Shown: positions 43,078 to 52,686 of the stretch, piece by piece
Position numbering within the stretch: the first letter of the stretch is position 1
Layout: the number at the start of each line of letters is the position of its first letter
DNA from: Candidatus Litorirhabdus singularis
GTDB lineage: Bacteria; Pseudomonadota; Gammaproteobacteria; Pseudomonadales; Halieaceae
DNA: 64,000 bases
Reading direction: 5' to 3'
Assembly (NCBI RefSeq): GCF_026262625.1
Contig: NZ_SHNN01000001.1
Coordinates: 1,550,001 to 1,614,000 of the forward strand
Program-made: the position numbers and the translations under genes
Notes under the pieces: generated by a model
What the model was told of the DNA's origin: nothing
The model's input: the letters and a program-made list of their open reading frames with translations, nothing else
The model's database searches: none

Positions 43078-44852
43078 TCAAGCTTCCTCGTGACCTGCTG
43101 AGGCTCGGCCAGTTTTTCAAGCGGGTACAATCTGAGAAACTCAGTTTCACCCTGCGGAGTGCCGATCAACACTATTTCACCAGTTTCAGGCAGAATCGTA
43201 TCGGGACCAACCCCGGTTATCGTCTCATCATCAGTATCGATACCGATAACACTGCAATTGGTCGCTTCGCGGAAGCTTGCCTCCAGTAAAGACTTGCCGG
43301 CCAATCCCTTTGGCACCGGTACCTTGAAGACATCCAGACCCTCTGCAATCATGAGTAAGTCACTGCGTTGCAACAGGTTGAATAGGGCGTTGGAACCCAT
43401 GGAAGCATAAGACATGACAATATTCGATCCCGCTCGATGTAGCGTCGGGACATTCCGTTCAAAAGTTGCTCGGCTGATAATCTGTATGTCAGGGCGCAAT
43501 AGCCGGCAGTGAATGGTCAGGTAGATGTTCGTTTCGTCATCACGCGTGGTGATAATAATGGTGGGTGCGTCCTCGATGCCGGCCCGCTGCAGGGCGGACT
43601 TATCGGAACCGGATCCGTGCACATATTTCTCCGGATCATGAATACGCTCTTCCAATGGCTCAACGATGCGATAATCAATACCGCGACGCTTTAGGGCGGT
43701 CGCAGTGGACCGGCCGACACGGCCTCCGCCGATGATAATGACTGGCTTGGATTTGACCGAGGCCTCCTCCGCGCGATAATTCGCGTCGAATTCCTTAATC
43801 TGCTGTTTTGTGCCGGCCAGAACCAGTACTGAGTTTGCGTCGATGGTGCTATCCGCCTGACCGATTTCGAATTGTCCGCGGGCCCAAAAACCAACGATAC
43901 TGACCTGGGTCTGGCGTTGTGCATTGACATAATTTTCGCCTACCAGGTTGGTTCGGCTCGCATCAATTTCCGCAATCAGCAAGTCATCAATACGGCCGAC
44001 GATATGTGAGAAACCGGGACCACCGATAGCACGTCTGGCCAGGGCCTCTGCCATTAGTCGAGTCAGATCCAGAACCCTGCTACTACCGGCTAGTTTAAGA
44101 ATTTCAACAGCGCTATCCTCGCGGACCGTGGCGATCACCTTGGTGCTGGATGTGATGCCACGGACCGTGAAAACCACTGAGGTGTTGACGATGTCGCTGC
44201 GAGTTGTCGCAACCAGCGCGGCATGCTCTACACGGGCTCGCAGGTATGTCTCAGGGTCATTGAGTTCTCCATATATCGTCCGGATGCCTTTATCTACCAG
44301 TCGCTTCACTTCTTCAATATCAGGCAGAATGACAATGTAGGGATAGCCAAATTGGTTGAGCTTTTCGATAAGCGCACTGGCAACGGGGCCATAAAAAGTC
44401 AGTATGACGTGACCGTGTATGTGTTCCGGGACGCTCCGAGGCACGAGATCGGCGGCTCTGGCGTCCATCCAGGGCGCCCAGAACAGCTCAATAAAAGTAA
44501 CCGGGAGCAGGACCAGCATGAATATCATTCCAGACAACAGGACGAAGATGGAGAAAATTCTGCCCAGGTCTGAGGTAAATGCAATATCGCCGTATCCCAG
44601 CGTTGTCATAGTCGACAGCGCCCAGTAGAAGCCCGTTACCAATGAGTGGCTTTGTCCCTCAAAAGTCATCAACGCTTGAAAAACTAGCGCGTAAGCCGTG
44701 ACGAGCATTGACACGACAATTACGAAGCGCAATAAAGTCCGAAAATGGCGTTGCTGCGATGTCGCAGATACCCAAAGCAGAAAGACAGAGGCAAAACGCT
44801 CTGTGGATATCTGCCAGCGAGATTTGTTGCCGTTCTTATTGGATCCAGACAT
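43074..44852 (-). CDS. potassium channel with two TrkA/RCK-type regulatory domains
   Basis: This 592-residue protein has two transmembrane helices flanking a pore loop with the selectivity filter TLGYGD, and then two RCK/TrkA-N domains. The first nucleotide-binding loop is degenerate (LTFYGPVASALIEKL). The second is intact (IIIGGGRVGRSTATAL). A TrkA-C domain (FKVPVPKGLAGKSLLEASFREATN) completes it. It should gate K+ flux across the inner membrane in response to nucleotides or ions. The ATG at 44852 is favoured over a GTG at 44864; neither has a strong Shine-Dalgarno sequence. Confidence 0.88.
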   Translation of the reverse strand: MSGSNKNGNKSRWQISTERFASVFLLWVSATSQQRHFRTLLRFVIVVSMLVTAYALVFQALMTFEGQSHSLVTGFYWALSTMTTLGYGDIAFTSDLGRIFSIFVLLSGMIFMLVLLPVTFIELFWAPWMDARAADLVPRSVPEHIHGHVILTFYGPVASALIEKLNQFGYPYIVILPDIEEVKRLVDKGIRTIYGELNDPETYLRARVEHAALVATTRSDIVNTSVVFTVRGITSSTKVIATVREDSAVEILKLAGSSRVLDLTRLMAEALARRAIGGPGFSHIVGRIDDLLIAEIDASRTNLVGENYVNAQRQTQVSIVGFWARGQFEIGQADSTIDANSVLVLAGTKQQIKEFDANYRAEEASVKSKPVIIIGGGRVGRSTATALKRRGIDYRIVEPLEERIHDPEKYVHGSGSDKSALQRAGIEDAPTIIITTRDDETNIYLTIHCRLLRPDIQIISRATFERNVPTLHRAGSNIVMSYASMGSNALFNLLQRSDLLMIAEGLDVFKVPVPKGLAGKSLLEASFREATNCSVIGIDTDDETITGVGPDTILPETGEIVLIGTPQGETEFLRLYPLEKLAEPQQVTRKLE

Positions 44853-45151
44853 GATTGCGGTCACTCTAAGTTTGCTCTGCGGCAGTGGTTTTAGTCATTG
44901 CGCTTTAGCTGACGCTGGCAGCCATAATACCTTGCTGCAACTTGGTCGCAATCTATCGAAGGCTTGGAATACACGTGAGCCCGTTATTTGTCGACACTAC
45001 CCCTTTTTACTTTCTATAATTCGACCTACCGCCTCAGTCTTGGAGGCTCACTGGCATCAAAGATGCTAACGCTAGTATTGTTCAATTTCGCTGCTGGGTC
45101 ATCTGCTGATGATTCTTCTCAAAGCGGGTTACGTATTATGGAGATATACCC
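44853..45151. other. divergent intergenic region, no gene recognised
   Basis: The gap separates the channel gene (minus) from the molybdoenzyme operon (plus). No clear coding frame is seen; an 88-codon frame at 44988 crosses into the next gene in another frame. The promoters for both directions probably lie here, but none is assigned. Confidence 0.4.
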
Positions 45152-45679
45152 TTGTCTGATCCCACGCGCTATGCGCCGCGTCCAGCACCCTATGAAGCCG
45201 TCGGTAAGCGCGCGCCGCTTGCTCCCGACAGGCCCGGATTTCTGGTTGACCTGAGAAGATGCATTGGATGCCATGCTTGCAGTGTCGCCTGTAAAACAGT
45301 ACATGAGGTAGAGCTAGGCAGCTTCCCGCTTCGAGTCCGTTGGCTGCCCGACCCAGGCGGGGATACCTATTCGTTTGTACCCGTTTTCTCCGAGTCACTG
45401 TGCACAGATGATGCGGAGAGTCTTGCCGTGGGTATGGAGCCGGCGTGTGCGCGGGCGTGTCCGACCGATGCTTTGGTGTTTGGGGACTTTGCGGCTGCGG
45501 GCTCGCTGCTTGGTCTGGCCGAGCTAGAATCGGATATCCGGCGGCTTGCAGGACCCGATGCCACCGACTTGAAGCAAGAGGTGGTATATCGCGCGCTGCC
45601 GGAATGGGTAGGCGCGAAGCTAAATCAGGGCGCCGCCCTGGATCCCAAGGATGAAGATCCAATCTACGAGCAGCGCTAG
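45152..45679 (+). CDS. reduced 4Fe-4S ferredoxin-type subunit of molybdoenzyme
   Basis: This 175-residue protein has one complete ferredoxin motif CIGCHACSVACK (Cys37, 40, 43, 47). A second region holds only C84, C99 and C103-Pro (PACARACPTDAL). DmsB/NrfC-type subunits usually hold sixteen Cys for four clusters; only seven are present here, so perhaps one cluster remains. It starts at TTG 45152, with GGAG spaced nine bases upstream. It has no signal peptide and would be carried by the Tat signal of the catalytic subunit, 9 bases downstream. It probably passes electrons to or from the Mo subunit. Confidence 0.82.
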   Translation: MSDPTRYAPRPAPYEAVGKRAPLAPDRPGFLVDLRRCIGCHACSVACKTVHEVELGSFPLRVRWLPDPGGDTYSFVPVFSESLCTDDAESLAVGMEPACARACPTDALVFGDFAAAGSLLGLAELESDIRRLAGPDATDLKQEVVYRALPEWVGAKLNQGAALDPKDEDPIYEQR

Positions 45680-45688
45680 GAAGTTTGC

Positions 45689-48406
45689 ATGACTGATAAT
45701 GACCAATCTCGAAAGTCCATTCTGCGGCGCGATTTCCTTCGGCTATCGGCGACGCTGGCGGGGGCAACCGCTGCCGGGTCGCTCCTCTCCTGTGCAGCGA
45801 CAGAGCCCTCTAGTCCTGCTGCGCGTGATCAGCTTTTGGAGCAAGTCCGCTCTACCAGGCTGAATTATTCGCGAGCCCGCGCTGTGCCTACCATCTGCTT
45901 TGGCTGTACCACCCACTGCGGTGTTATCGGCTGGGTCGAGGACGGACGCGTCAAACTGATTGAAGGCAACCCCCTCGATCCCAATTCTCAGGGTACGATC
46001 TGCTCAAAGGCAAATGGGCTTATCTCAGCCACCGAATATCCGGAGCGACTGCTTTATCCGATGCGCCGTGTGGGCCCGCGTGGGTCTGGACGCTGGAAAC
46101 GAATTTCATGGGATGAGGCGCTGGGAGAAATTGCCGATCGGTTGCGCCCGCTGCGTGAGAACGGTACGCCTGAGCGGTTTGTATTCCAATACGGTCGCGA
46201 CAAAACCAAGGGCTTCAGTAAGCGCTTCACCGATGCCTTTGGTACCCCCAACCGCCTCAATCGCCGCTCGATCTGTAGTTCGAGTCGCAGGGCGCCACTA
46301 ATGAGTTTTTACGGGCGCGACTTTGAGTGGGAAAGCCAGGACGTTGAGAACACGCAATATGTGCTCAATTTTGGTGGTAATCCAATGGAGGCTTACCAGG
46401 GCGGTATGTTTATGCGTAAGCGCTTGATGGACGCCAAAGTAGATCGGGGAGCCAAGCTGGTCACCTTTGAAGTCAGACCCACTGCGACGGCGTCGGTCTC
46501 GGATGAGTACTTTGCGGTTAATCCAGCTTCCGACGGCGCTATCGCACTTGCGATGGCCCATGTGATCGTACGTGAGGGCCTTGAAGATCGAGACTTTTGG
46601 GACCGCTGGTCAACGTGGGACTTCGCCGAGATGAGCGCCCATGTCGCCAGTTTTACCCCGGAATGGGCAGAATCCGAGAGCGGTATTCCCGCGGCGACTA
46701 TCGAGCGTCTGGCCAAAGAGTTCGGCGCCGCGGCGCCTGCCTGTTGCACCATGTCCAACCGGGGATCTGCCAAGCACTACAACGGCATGCAGGCCGACCG
46801 GGCTATTCGTATGCTTGACGTACTCGTCGGTAACGTTGGCAAGCCCGGTGGCTTCTGTCTGTCCACTTTGCGCGGCTGGAACAACCGTTACGGTCAGGAT
46901 GGCCTGCCAGTGCTGTCTCAGCCCGCCCCCAAACCCGCCTCGCCCAGTCCCTGGAAGCCGGGTACACGGCAATTCGAGACGCTGGCTCCGGAAATACAAG
47001 AACGCGTGCGCAATTTCCCCCAGATGTGGCAAGACAAATATTTTGGTGAGCTCGCTACGCCCAGTGAATACCCGCTTTCGTGGCATTGGTACTCGATGCG
47101 CGTCGGTCAGCTGGTTTACCCCTATATTAAAGAGGGTCGGCATAAGGTCGACCTTTACATGTCTTACACCTTGGGGGCGGCTTACGGTATGCCCGAGGCC
47201 AATCTGGCGCGTGAAGTGCTGGCAGATGAATCTCTTATCCCCTTCCACGTCGCCATCGATATCAATTATGGCGAGCAAGCCTCGCTGGCTGACATTGTCC
47301 TGCCCGATGCGACCGCTCTGGAGCGGTGGGATGCGCATTCCAACAACAACTATGGTCTACGCCCCTATACAGGCATTCGGCAGCCCCTGGTTGAACCGCT
47401 TGGCGAGGCGCGGCCGGCGCAGATTATTTGGCGCGATCTGGCGCGGCTTATTGGCGGTGGCATGGAGCAACACTTCGACTTCGAAGATCTCGAAGATTAC
47501 TACCGTGAGTGGTACAAAAATCTGCCGATAGACTGGGAAACGTTTAAGCGGGATGGAATCTGGTACGACGACAAGCGGCCACTCGACTATGAACTTTACG
47601 ACCGCGCCGTATTGCCCGAACATCTGGTTGGCGCTGAAACCGACCCTGACACCGGGGTGTTGTATCAGACCAAAGGCGGCAAGCGCAAAGCCGTAGGCAT
47701 CATGCAAGATGGTCGGGCGGTGCAGGGGTTTCCGACTCCCACGCGGAGGATTGCTGTATATGATCCTATTTTTCCGTTGGCGGCGGACCATGTAGGCCTG
47801 TCGTTAGATGACGGCAATGCCAGTCCTATACCAACCTATCATAAGGTTCCAGAGCATAAGAATTTGGGCGTAGATGACTATATTCTGACCACATTCAAAT
47901 GGAATGTGCATACTCAGGGACGGTCTGCCTATTGGAAGCATGCAGCGGAGATCGTGCACACCAATCACGCCATGATGGCACCCGAAACAGCAGTGCGGCT
48001 TGGCGTAGTAACCGGCGACGAAATTGATATTACGACATACCGGCCCAAAGGAGTTGCCTACCGGGCTAACGAAAGCGACCCGGTTGGAACGGTTCGCAAC
48101 CGGGTACGCATCATTCCAGGCATGCATCCGCGGGTCATAGCTCAGGCGCACCATGCCGGGCACTGGGAGCACGGAGTCGTTGCTCGTGGTGGTGACACAG
48201 CGCCTTCGGGTGGCAGTTCTGGTATGGCAGCGAACACACCCGGTCGGGATGAATTATCGCGACAAATCTGGTGGTCCAAAGAACGCGGCGGTACCGGGGG
48301 CGGGGTTGCCATCAATCACGTCTATCCGATTAACGCGGCGCCACTGGTGGGCGGCCAGAGCTGGTTCGACAATGTATGTACGGTGAGCCGGGTAGATGCG
48401 GTGTGA
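45689..48406 (+). CDS. Tat-exported molybdopterin oxidoreductase (DMSO reductase family)
   Basis: This 905-residue catalytic subunit has a Tat signal (RRDFLRLSATLAG), a 4Fe-4S site with C70-x2-C73-x3-C77-x27-C105, and C196 in NRRSICSSSRR as the likely Mo ligand. A Cys ligand places it nearer to polysulfide/thiosulfate/tetrathionate/arsenate-type enzymes (PsrA/PhsA/TtrA/ArrA) than to DmsA or TorA. The C-terminal molybdopterin-dinucleotide domain includes DYILTTFKWNVHTQGRS and NHVYPINAAPLVGG. It acts in the periplasm. No membrane anchor (NrfD/DmsC-like) is in the cluster. A TorD-like chaperone overlaps its end. The substrate is unknown. Confidence 0.9.
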   Translation: MTDNDQSRKSILRRDFLRLSATLAGATAAGSLLSCAATEPSSPAARDQLLEQVRSTRLNYSRARAVPTICFGCTTHCGVIGWVEDGRVKLIEGNPLDPNSQGTICSKANGLISATEYPERLLYPMRRVGPRGSGRWKRISWDEALGEIADRLRPLRENGTPERFVFQYGRDKTKGFSKRFTDAFGTPNRLNRRSICSSSRRAPLMSFYGRDFEWESQDVENTQYVLNFGGNPMEAYQGGMFMRKRLMDAKVDRGAKLVTFEVRPTATASVSDEYFAVNPASDGAIALAMAHVIVREGLEDRDFWDRWSTWDFAEMSAHVASFTPEWAESESGIPAATIERLAKEFGAAAPACCTMSNRGSAKHYNGMQADRAIRMLDVLVGNVGKPGGFCLSTLRGWNNRYGQDGLPVLSQPAPKPASPSPWKPGTRQFETLAPEIQERVRNFPQMWQDKYFGELATPSEYPLSWHWYSMRVGQLVYPYIKEGRHKVDLYMSYTLGAAYGMPEANLAREVLADESLIPFHVAIDINYGEQASLADIVLPDATALERWDAHSNNNYGLRPYTGIRQPLVEPLGEARPAQIIWRDLARLIGGGMEQHFDFEDLEDYYREWYKNLPIDWETFKRDGIWYDDKRPLDYELYDRAVLPEHLVGAETDPDTGVLYQTKGGKRKAVGIMQDGRAVQGFPTPTRRIAVYDPIFPLAADHVGLSLDDGNASPIPTYHKVPEHKNLGVDDYILTTFKWNVHTQGRSAYWKHAAEIVHTNHAMMAPETAVRLGVVTGDEIDITTYRPKGVAYRANESDPVGTVRNRVRIIPGMHPRVIAQAHHAGHWEHGVVARGGDTAPSGGSSGMAANTPGRDELSRQIWWSKERGGTGGGVAINHVYPINAAPLVGGQSWFDNVCTVSRVDAV

Positions 48407-48990
48407 CTTCGGCTTCGCTAATGGACCTCGCGGAGCGGGCGCCTATCTATGCATGGCTTGCTCGCTTACTGGTCTGTGAAATTGACGCTGAGGCATGGCG
48501 CCAGCTAGGGACTGCTCGCGATGTGCTAGTGCAGTTAGAGCCTGCGCTGGCCGATGAACTTGCCGGTCAACTCACACCTAGCCGCTGTGAAGACTTGGCC
48601 GAGGAATTTGCACGCTTGTTTCTTCTCCCTAACGGTGTCTCTCCATTTGCCTCGTCCTGGATTGCGGAAAATCAGGCTAGCGAATCGATTAGAGATGAGA
48701 TATCCATGATGGTTGGACAGGGTCTTTTGGCTCTAGGTCACCAGGCTGTGCATCGAGAACCTTGGGGAAGATTGCCTCAGGATCATGTTGCCGTACTGCT
48801 TGATCTTGTCGCCTCAGCGCAGCTTTCGAATGACGCTACGGCTAATGAAATTGCCGGTCACCTGGATCAGCAGCTATTGGGCGCATGGCTGCTAGCCTTT
48901 GGGTCGGCGCTGGCGCAATCTTCACGTGAGCCATTATACCGCGCGCTAGGGCAGCTTACGGTTGAGCTGCATACAGTGTCTCCTCAGTAG
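48403..48990 (+). CDS. TorD/DmsD-family molybdoenzyme chaperone
   Basis: This 195-residue all-helical protein has the TorD-family pattern EEFARLFLLPNGVSPFASSWI followed by PQDHVAVLLDLVA. It assists folding of the preceding molybdoenzyme and binds its twin-arginine signal before export. GTG 48403 overlaps the stop of the catalytic gene (GTGA), a common arrangement; a longer frame at 48376 is less likely. The three genes at 45152-48990 therefore form one unit: Fe-S partner, catalyst and chaperone. Confidence 0.85.
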   Translation: MTSASLMDLAERAPIYAWLARLLVCEIDAEAWRQLGTARDVLVQLEPALADELAGQLTPSRCEDLAEEFARLFLLPNGVSPFASSWIAENQASESIRDEISMMVGQGLLALGHQAVHREPWGRLPQDHVAVLLDLVASAQLSNDATANEIAGHLDQQLLGAWLLAFGSALAQSSREPLYRALGQLTVELHTVSPQ

Positions 48991-49088
48991 CTTTATGCGC
49001 GGGTGCGGTACCTGCACCATTGCCATCCCTATACTTTGTGCTTGAAGCATGATGTACTCAGCGAATTTAACGCCTTGAGAGTCCAAGC

Positions 49089-50846
49089 ATGTATGATCAT
49101 ATGAACCGCTTAATAGCGTTTATACTTGCGTTATTGCTGCTGTCTGCCTGTGGCGACAGCGCGCCGGATCCCGCGCCTGAGAGCCTGATTACGATCAGTA
49201 GTGGCGATGTTGTCGGTTTCGCACATGAGCACGCAACCTATGCCTGGAAAGGGATTCCTTTTGCCGCGCCGCCCGTGAATGAACTGCGTTGGCGCGCACC
49301 ACGCGCTGCTATTCCCTGGAGCGACACGCTGGAGGCGACTCAATTTGGTTCGGCCTGCGTGCAGCCGCCAAATAGGACCGCAGGTTCCAATGCTCCCGAA
49401 TCTGAGCACTCGGTTGGGCTGGAAGACTGCCTGACTTTGAACGTATTTACCCCCCGCACTGCGCTACATGATGCCAAGCAGCTACCGGTCATGTTCTGGA
49501 TTCACGGCGGCGCCAATATTCTGGGTTCCGCACAGCAATACGACGGAGCGCGGCTGGCCAGTGAGCAGAACGTTGTCGTCGTAACCATCAACTACAGATT
49601 GGGACTGTTTGGCTGGTTTCGTCACGAGTCACTGCGTACTGCTGGAGACAGTGCTTCCGATCACTCCGGTAACTATGGCACTCTCGATATCATCGCTGCG
49701 CTGCAGTGGGTGCAGGACAATATCAAAGCCTTTGCCGGTAATCCGGATAAAGTGACTGTGTTCGGCGAATCGGCTGGCGGGCGCAACACCTGGTCGATGG
49801 TGCAAACGCCGTTGGCCAAGGGGCTATTTCACGGAGCCATTGTGCAAAGCGGCACATTGAAAATCATGGATCCCGACAAGGCAGAGTCGATCAGTGCGGA
49901 CGCACCCGATTACCCTAGCTATCAAAACAATAGCGCAGAGTTGGTTCCGAAGCTGGTGGCTGGCGCGACGGGTTTGGATTCTGCAGTAATCGCCAGCGCT
50001 TTGCGCGCGCTGACAGCAGATGAAATTTACCAACAGCTAACTGCGGGTTCGGATGATAGCTACGACCAGCCGCGGCTGTTTCTGGACGGTCATGTGTTTT
50101 TGGAGCCGGCACTGGAACTGTTCAAAGATCCGGCTAAGTACAATTCGGTACCCATCATTACTGGCACCAATCGCGACGAAGACAAACTGTTCATGATGTT
50201 CAATGAGCGCTGGGTCGATTTTCGGTTTGGCTTTTTTCCTCGTGTAAAAAGCAGCGAGCGCTACAACAAATCGGCGTCTTATGGCGCTGATACCTGGCGA
50301 GTATTCTCAGTGGATAGGCCCGCGGAGGTGATTACCCGGCACGGTGGCGCCTCGGTCTACACTTATCGCTTTGACTTTGATGACATGTCCGATGCGGTAC
50401 TGGATATGCCGTTGTTAATGGGCGCGGCGCACGCTATGGAGATCCCCTTCGTGTTCGGTAATCACAGCGAGGCGCCCTGGAGCTGGCTCTTTTCAAATAG
50501 TGAGCAACGCACAGAATTATCTGCGGCTATGATGAATTATTGGGGTGCCTTCGCACATACGGGCGACCCCGGCACCGGCAGTGCAGCGGAGCAACCGCGC
50601 TGGCAACCCTGGCAAGCAAGCGGCGACCACATTATGTTGCTGGATACTGAAAACGATGGGGGTGTGCGCATGAGCAATCAGCCCATGCGTGTGGAAGACA
50701 TCAAACAGCGTTTGTTTGCTGACGCGGCATTCACAGTTGAAGAGCGATGCGAGGCTTATTCGGCACTGTTTTTGAATGGTTATATGGTCGCAGACGCTTT
50801 TGATGATGCCGAACGCCGATTGCTATGCGAGGGTGGTGCACCCTAA
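49089..50846 (+). CDS. carboxylesterase type B, lipoprotein
   Basis: This 585-residue alpha/beta hydrolase has a lipobox LLSACGDS near residue 20, so it is probably an envelope lipoprotein. The active-site nucleophile elbow is GESAGG (catalytic Ser), the oxyanion-hole segment is WIHGGANILGS, and a candidate catalytic acid lies in TNRDEDKLF. The catalytic His lies probably in the AHAMEIPFVFGNH region. Type B esterases cleave carboxylic esters. The start is ATG 49089 or 49101. It stands alone, convergent with the YcgN-like gene; its substrate is unknown. Confidence 0.85.
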   Translation: MYDHMNRLIAFILALLLLSACGDSAPDPAPESLITISSGDVVGFAHEHATYAWKGIPFAAPPVNELRWRAPRAAIPWSDTLEATQFGSACVQPPNRTAGSNAPESEHSVGLEDCLTLNVFTPRTALHDAKQLPVMFWIHGGANILGSAQQYDGARLASEQNVVVVTINYRLGLFGWFRHESLRTAGDSASDHSGNYGTLDIIAALQWVQDNIKAFAGNPDKVTVFGESAGGRNTWSMVQTPLAKGLFHGAIVQSGTLKIMDPDKAESISADAPDYPSYQNNSAELVPKLVAGATGLDSAVIASALRALTADEIYQQLTAGSDDSYDQPRLFLDGHVFLEPALELFKDPAKYNSVPIITGTNRDEDKLFMMFNERWVDFRFGFFPRVKSSERYNKSASYGADTWRVFSVDRPAEVITRHGGASVYTYRFDFDDMSDAVLDMPLLMGAAHAMEIPFVFGNHSEAPWSWLFSNSEQRTELSAAMMNYWGAFAHTGDPGTGSAAEQPRWQPWQASGDHIMLLDTENDGGVRMSNQPMRVEDIKQRLFADAAFTVEERCEAYSALFLNGYMVADAFDDAERRLLCEGGAP

Positions 50847-50856
50847 GCACGGATGC

Positions 50857-51324
50857 TCATGCATTTTTGTGCGCCCGTGTTTTGGGTATCCAGTGAATGA
50901 TGAAGTCTTCAATTTTGTCTTCGTTGACACTGTCTTCGGCTATGGTGCGCCCGCGCACAGACATGCCGGCAGCATGAACACTATCGCTATCGCCGCTAAT
51001 AAGGGGGTGCCATTGTGGCAAGGGCTTACCTTCGTCGAGTAATCGATAGGCGCAGGTATCGGGCAGCCAGGTAAATTTGCCTAGCTGGTCTGATGCCAGA
51101 ACGACGCAGTCTGGTACCAGCTGCTGACGCTCGGTGTAGCGGGTACAGCGGCAGCTGCTTTCGTCGAGCAGATGACAGGCGACGTTGGTGTAGTAAATAT
51201 CTTCGGTAAAATCGTTCTGTATCTTGGTCAGGCAGCAACGTGCGCAACCGTCGCAGAGAGACTCCCACTGTTTGCGAGACATTTGGTCCAAGGGCGTGGT
51301 TTCCCAGAAAGGTTTTTCGTGCAT
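50857..51324 (-). CDS. YcgN/UPF0260 family cysteine-cluster protein
   Basis: This 155-residue protein starts MHEKPFWETTPLDQMSRKQWESLCDGCARCCL, a clear UPF0260 (YcgN) signature with the CDGCARCC cluster. Further conserved segments are CHLLDESSCRCTRYTERQ, PDCV, WLPDTCAYRLL and HPLISGD. The Cys residues probably bind zinc or Fe-S. The ATG at 51324 has GGAG eight bases upstream. The role of the family is unknown. It shares the superfamily with the gene at 6718. Confidence 0.88.
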   Translation of the reverse strand: MHEKPFWETTPLDQMSRKQWESLCDGCARCCLTKIQNDFTEDIYYTNVACHLLDESSCRCTRYTERQQLVPDCVVLASDQLGKFTWLPDTCAYRLLDEGKPLPQWHPLISGDSDSVHAAGMSVRGRTIAEDSVNEDKIEDFIIHWIPKTRAHKNA

Positions 51325-51421
51325 ATATAGCTCCAGCAAGAGGCTAGTATACTTGCTGGTGGGCGTTGATACATCCACCTGAACTTGACGGCGTCAGGTT
51401 GAGCGGCGGGCCGGCGAACGC

Positions 51422-52456
51422 CTATTTTTCTGTTAGCGGATAGTTTTTCTCCCGCCAGAGTTGTAAGCCCTGGTCCATCGCCACCGCCCGGGTGAAACCC
51501 ATGTCCCGTAAGGTTGCGGTGGCGAGCGTGGATATTCGGCCATATTCGCAATACACCACGATGCGCAGGGTGGGGTCCTGCAATGCCTGATTGACTCTTA
51601 GCTCCAGCTGCCCGCGGGGTATGTGGATGGCGCCGGCTATATGACCTGCTGCAAATTCCTCACGCTCTCGCACATCGAGCAGGATTATCTCGGGGTCATC
51701 GGTATTTGTGCGTCGCAGAACCTCCTCCAGCGACATGAATGAGACGCTGTGCGCGGCTTCGGCAATCAGTTGCTCGACAGTTTTTCCGCCGGTGAGATTG
51801 GTGCGCAGTGCCTCCGAGAGGTGATCAGGTTCACGCAGCGTCAGCGTACGCATTTGCTGGACAAAATCATCACGCTGCTTCAACTGCAGTCTTGGATTGT
51901 GCTCCGCCTCCTCCGCCAGGGTTGAGTAGTCGCGGTCGCTATAGATGTGGGCTGGATACACCCTGGTGGCAGGATCGAGCAAGAGTAATTTGTTAAACAG
52001 GCTGTCGAACAGCTGGTCGGCGTCGCCAGTGGGTAAATCCGAACGGCCACAGCCACCAATCAATAATGTGTCCCCGGTAAAAACCCTGTCCTTGACCAGT
52101 ACACACAGGGAGTCCGCAGTATGGCCTGGCGTATGGATTAAATTCAGTGAAAGCTTGCCCAGATTGATTTTCTCACCGTCATCCACACGCATATCAACGA
52201 ATGGGGCCGGGCTGTTACGATGCATAATGAGTGGAATTCGCAGCCGCTGCGCCAGCTCCTTGCCGCCCGAAAAGTGATCTGCGTGAGTATGGGTGTCGAG
52301 CACGTAATGGAGCCGCACACCTTCCTGTGCGGCCAGGCCTAGATAGCGATCCAGCAAGGTTTCCTCCGGGTCAATCACGACTGCCATGCAGGTTTCTTCG
52401 CAAGCCAAAAAATAGGATTGGCAGCCGCGCTCGGTCGCGATCTGGTGAAAGATCAT
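51422..52456 (-). CDS. metallo-beta-lactamase-fold persulfide dioxygenase-like protein fused to rhodanese
   Basis: This 344-residue cytoplasmic protein joins an ETHE1-like MBL domain (residues 1-235) and a C-terminal rhodanese domain. Metal ligands are H56, H58, D60 and H61 (THTHADH), with further His in HTPGHT and PAHIYSD. The rhodanese active-site loop is CEYGRIS, holding the catalytic Cys. The combination suggests oxidation of glutathione persulfide with sulfur transfer, known for PDO-rhodanese fusions. It is divergent from the guanidine operon, and no other sulfur genes are close by. Confidence 0.85.
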   Translation of the reverse strand: MIFHQIATERGCQSYFLACEETCMAVVIDPEETLLDRYLGLAAQEGVRLHYVLDTHTHADHFSGGKELAQRLRIPLIMHRNSPAPFVDMRVDDGEKINLGKLSLNLIHTPGHTADSLCVLVKDRVFTGDTLLIGGCGRSDLPTGDADQLFDSLFNKLLLLDPATRVYPAHIYSDRDYSTLAEEAEHNPRLQLKQRDDFVQQMRTLTLREPDHLSEALRTNLTGGKTVEQLIAEAAHSVSFMSLEEVLRRTNTDDPEIILLDVREREEFAAGHIAGAIHIPRGQLELRVNQALQDPTLRIVVYCEYGRISTLATATLRDMGFTRAVAMDQGLQLWREKNYPLTEK

Positions 52457-52586
52457 CTTGCTATTCCTTTATTTGCAGTCATTAAGCATAGACTACTTCG
52501 ACAAAACCCGTAACTGGCTCTTGCGAGCAAGCGCTCGCCGGATGGCGAAGCTGCGCCGCCGTTTATGTATAGCGCAGTTAGGCGGT
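52457..52586. other. upstream part of divergent regulatory region
   Basis: This is the promoter-proximal side of the MBL-rhodanese gene in the 457-base gap up to the importer gene. I see no gene and assign no promoter to the minus strand. Confidence 0.4.
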
Positions 52587-52601
52587 GCATGTATCTGGTG
52601 C
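52587..52601 (+). promoter_or_regulatory. weaker NtrC-like enhancer site
   Basis: This 15-mer ends in GGTGC and matches the GCAC-N7-GTGC type NtrC consensus at about 11 of 15 positions; the right half is good and the left half weak (GCATG). Its centre is 19 bases from the stronger site at 52606-52620, consistent with a pair of enhancer sites two turns apart. Confidence 0.4.
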
Positions 52602-52605
52602 GCTG

Positions 52606-52620
52606 GCCCCATATTGGTGC
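52606..52620 (+). promoter_or_regulatory. NtrC-like enhancer site
   Basis: GCCCCATATTGGTGC matches the consensus GCACYAWWWTRGTGC at 14 of 15 positions as I recall that consensus. It lies about 99 bases upstream of the start point predicted by the sigma-54 promoter at 52687, a usual distance for NtrC enhancers. The regulator itself is not in the window. Confidence 0.55.
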
Positions 52621-52686
52621 GCTCTCGGGTTGCGCATAACTGGCCGGGCGAAGGCAAACCCCATTAATCTGCGCTAACGGCGCTGT

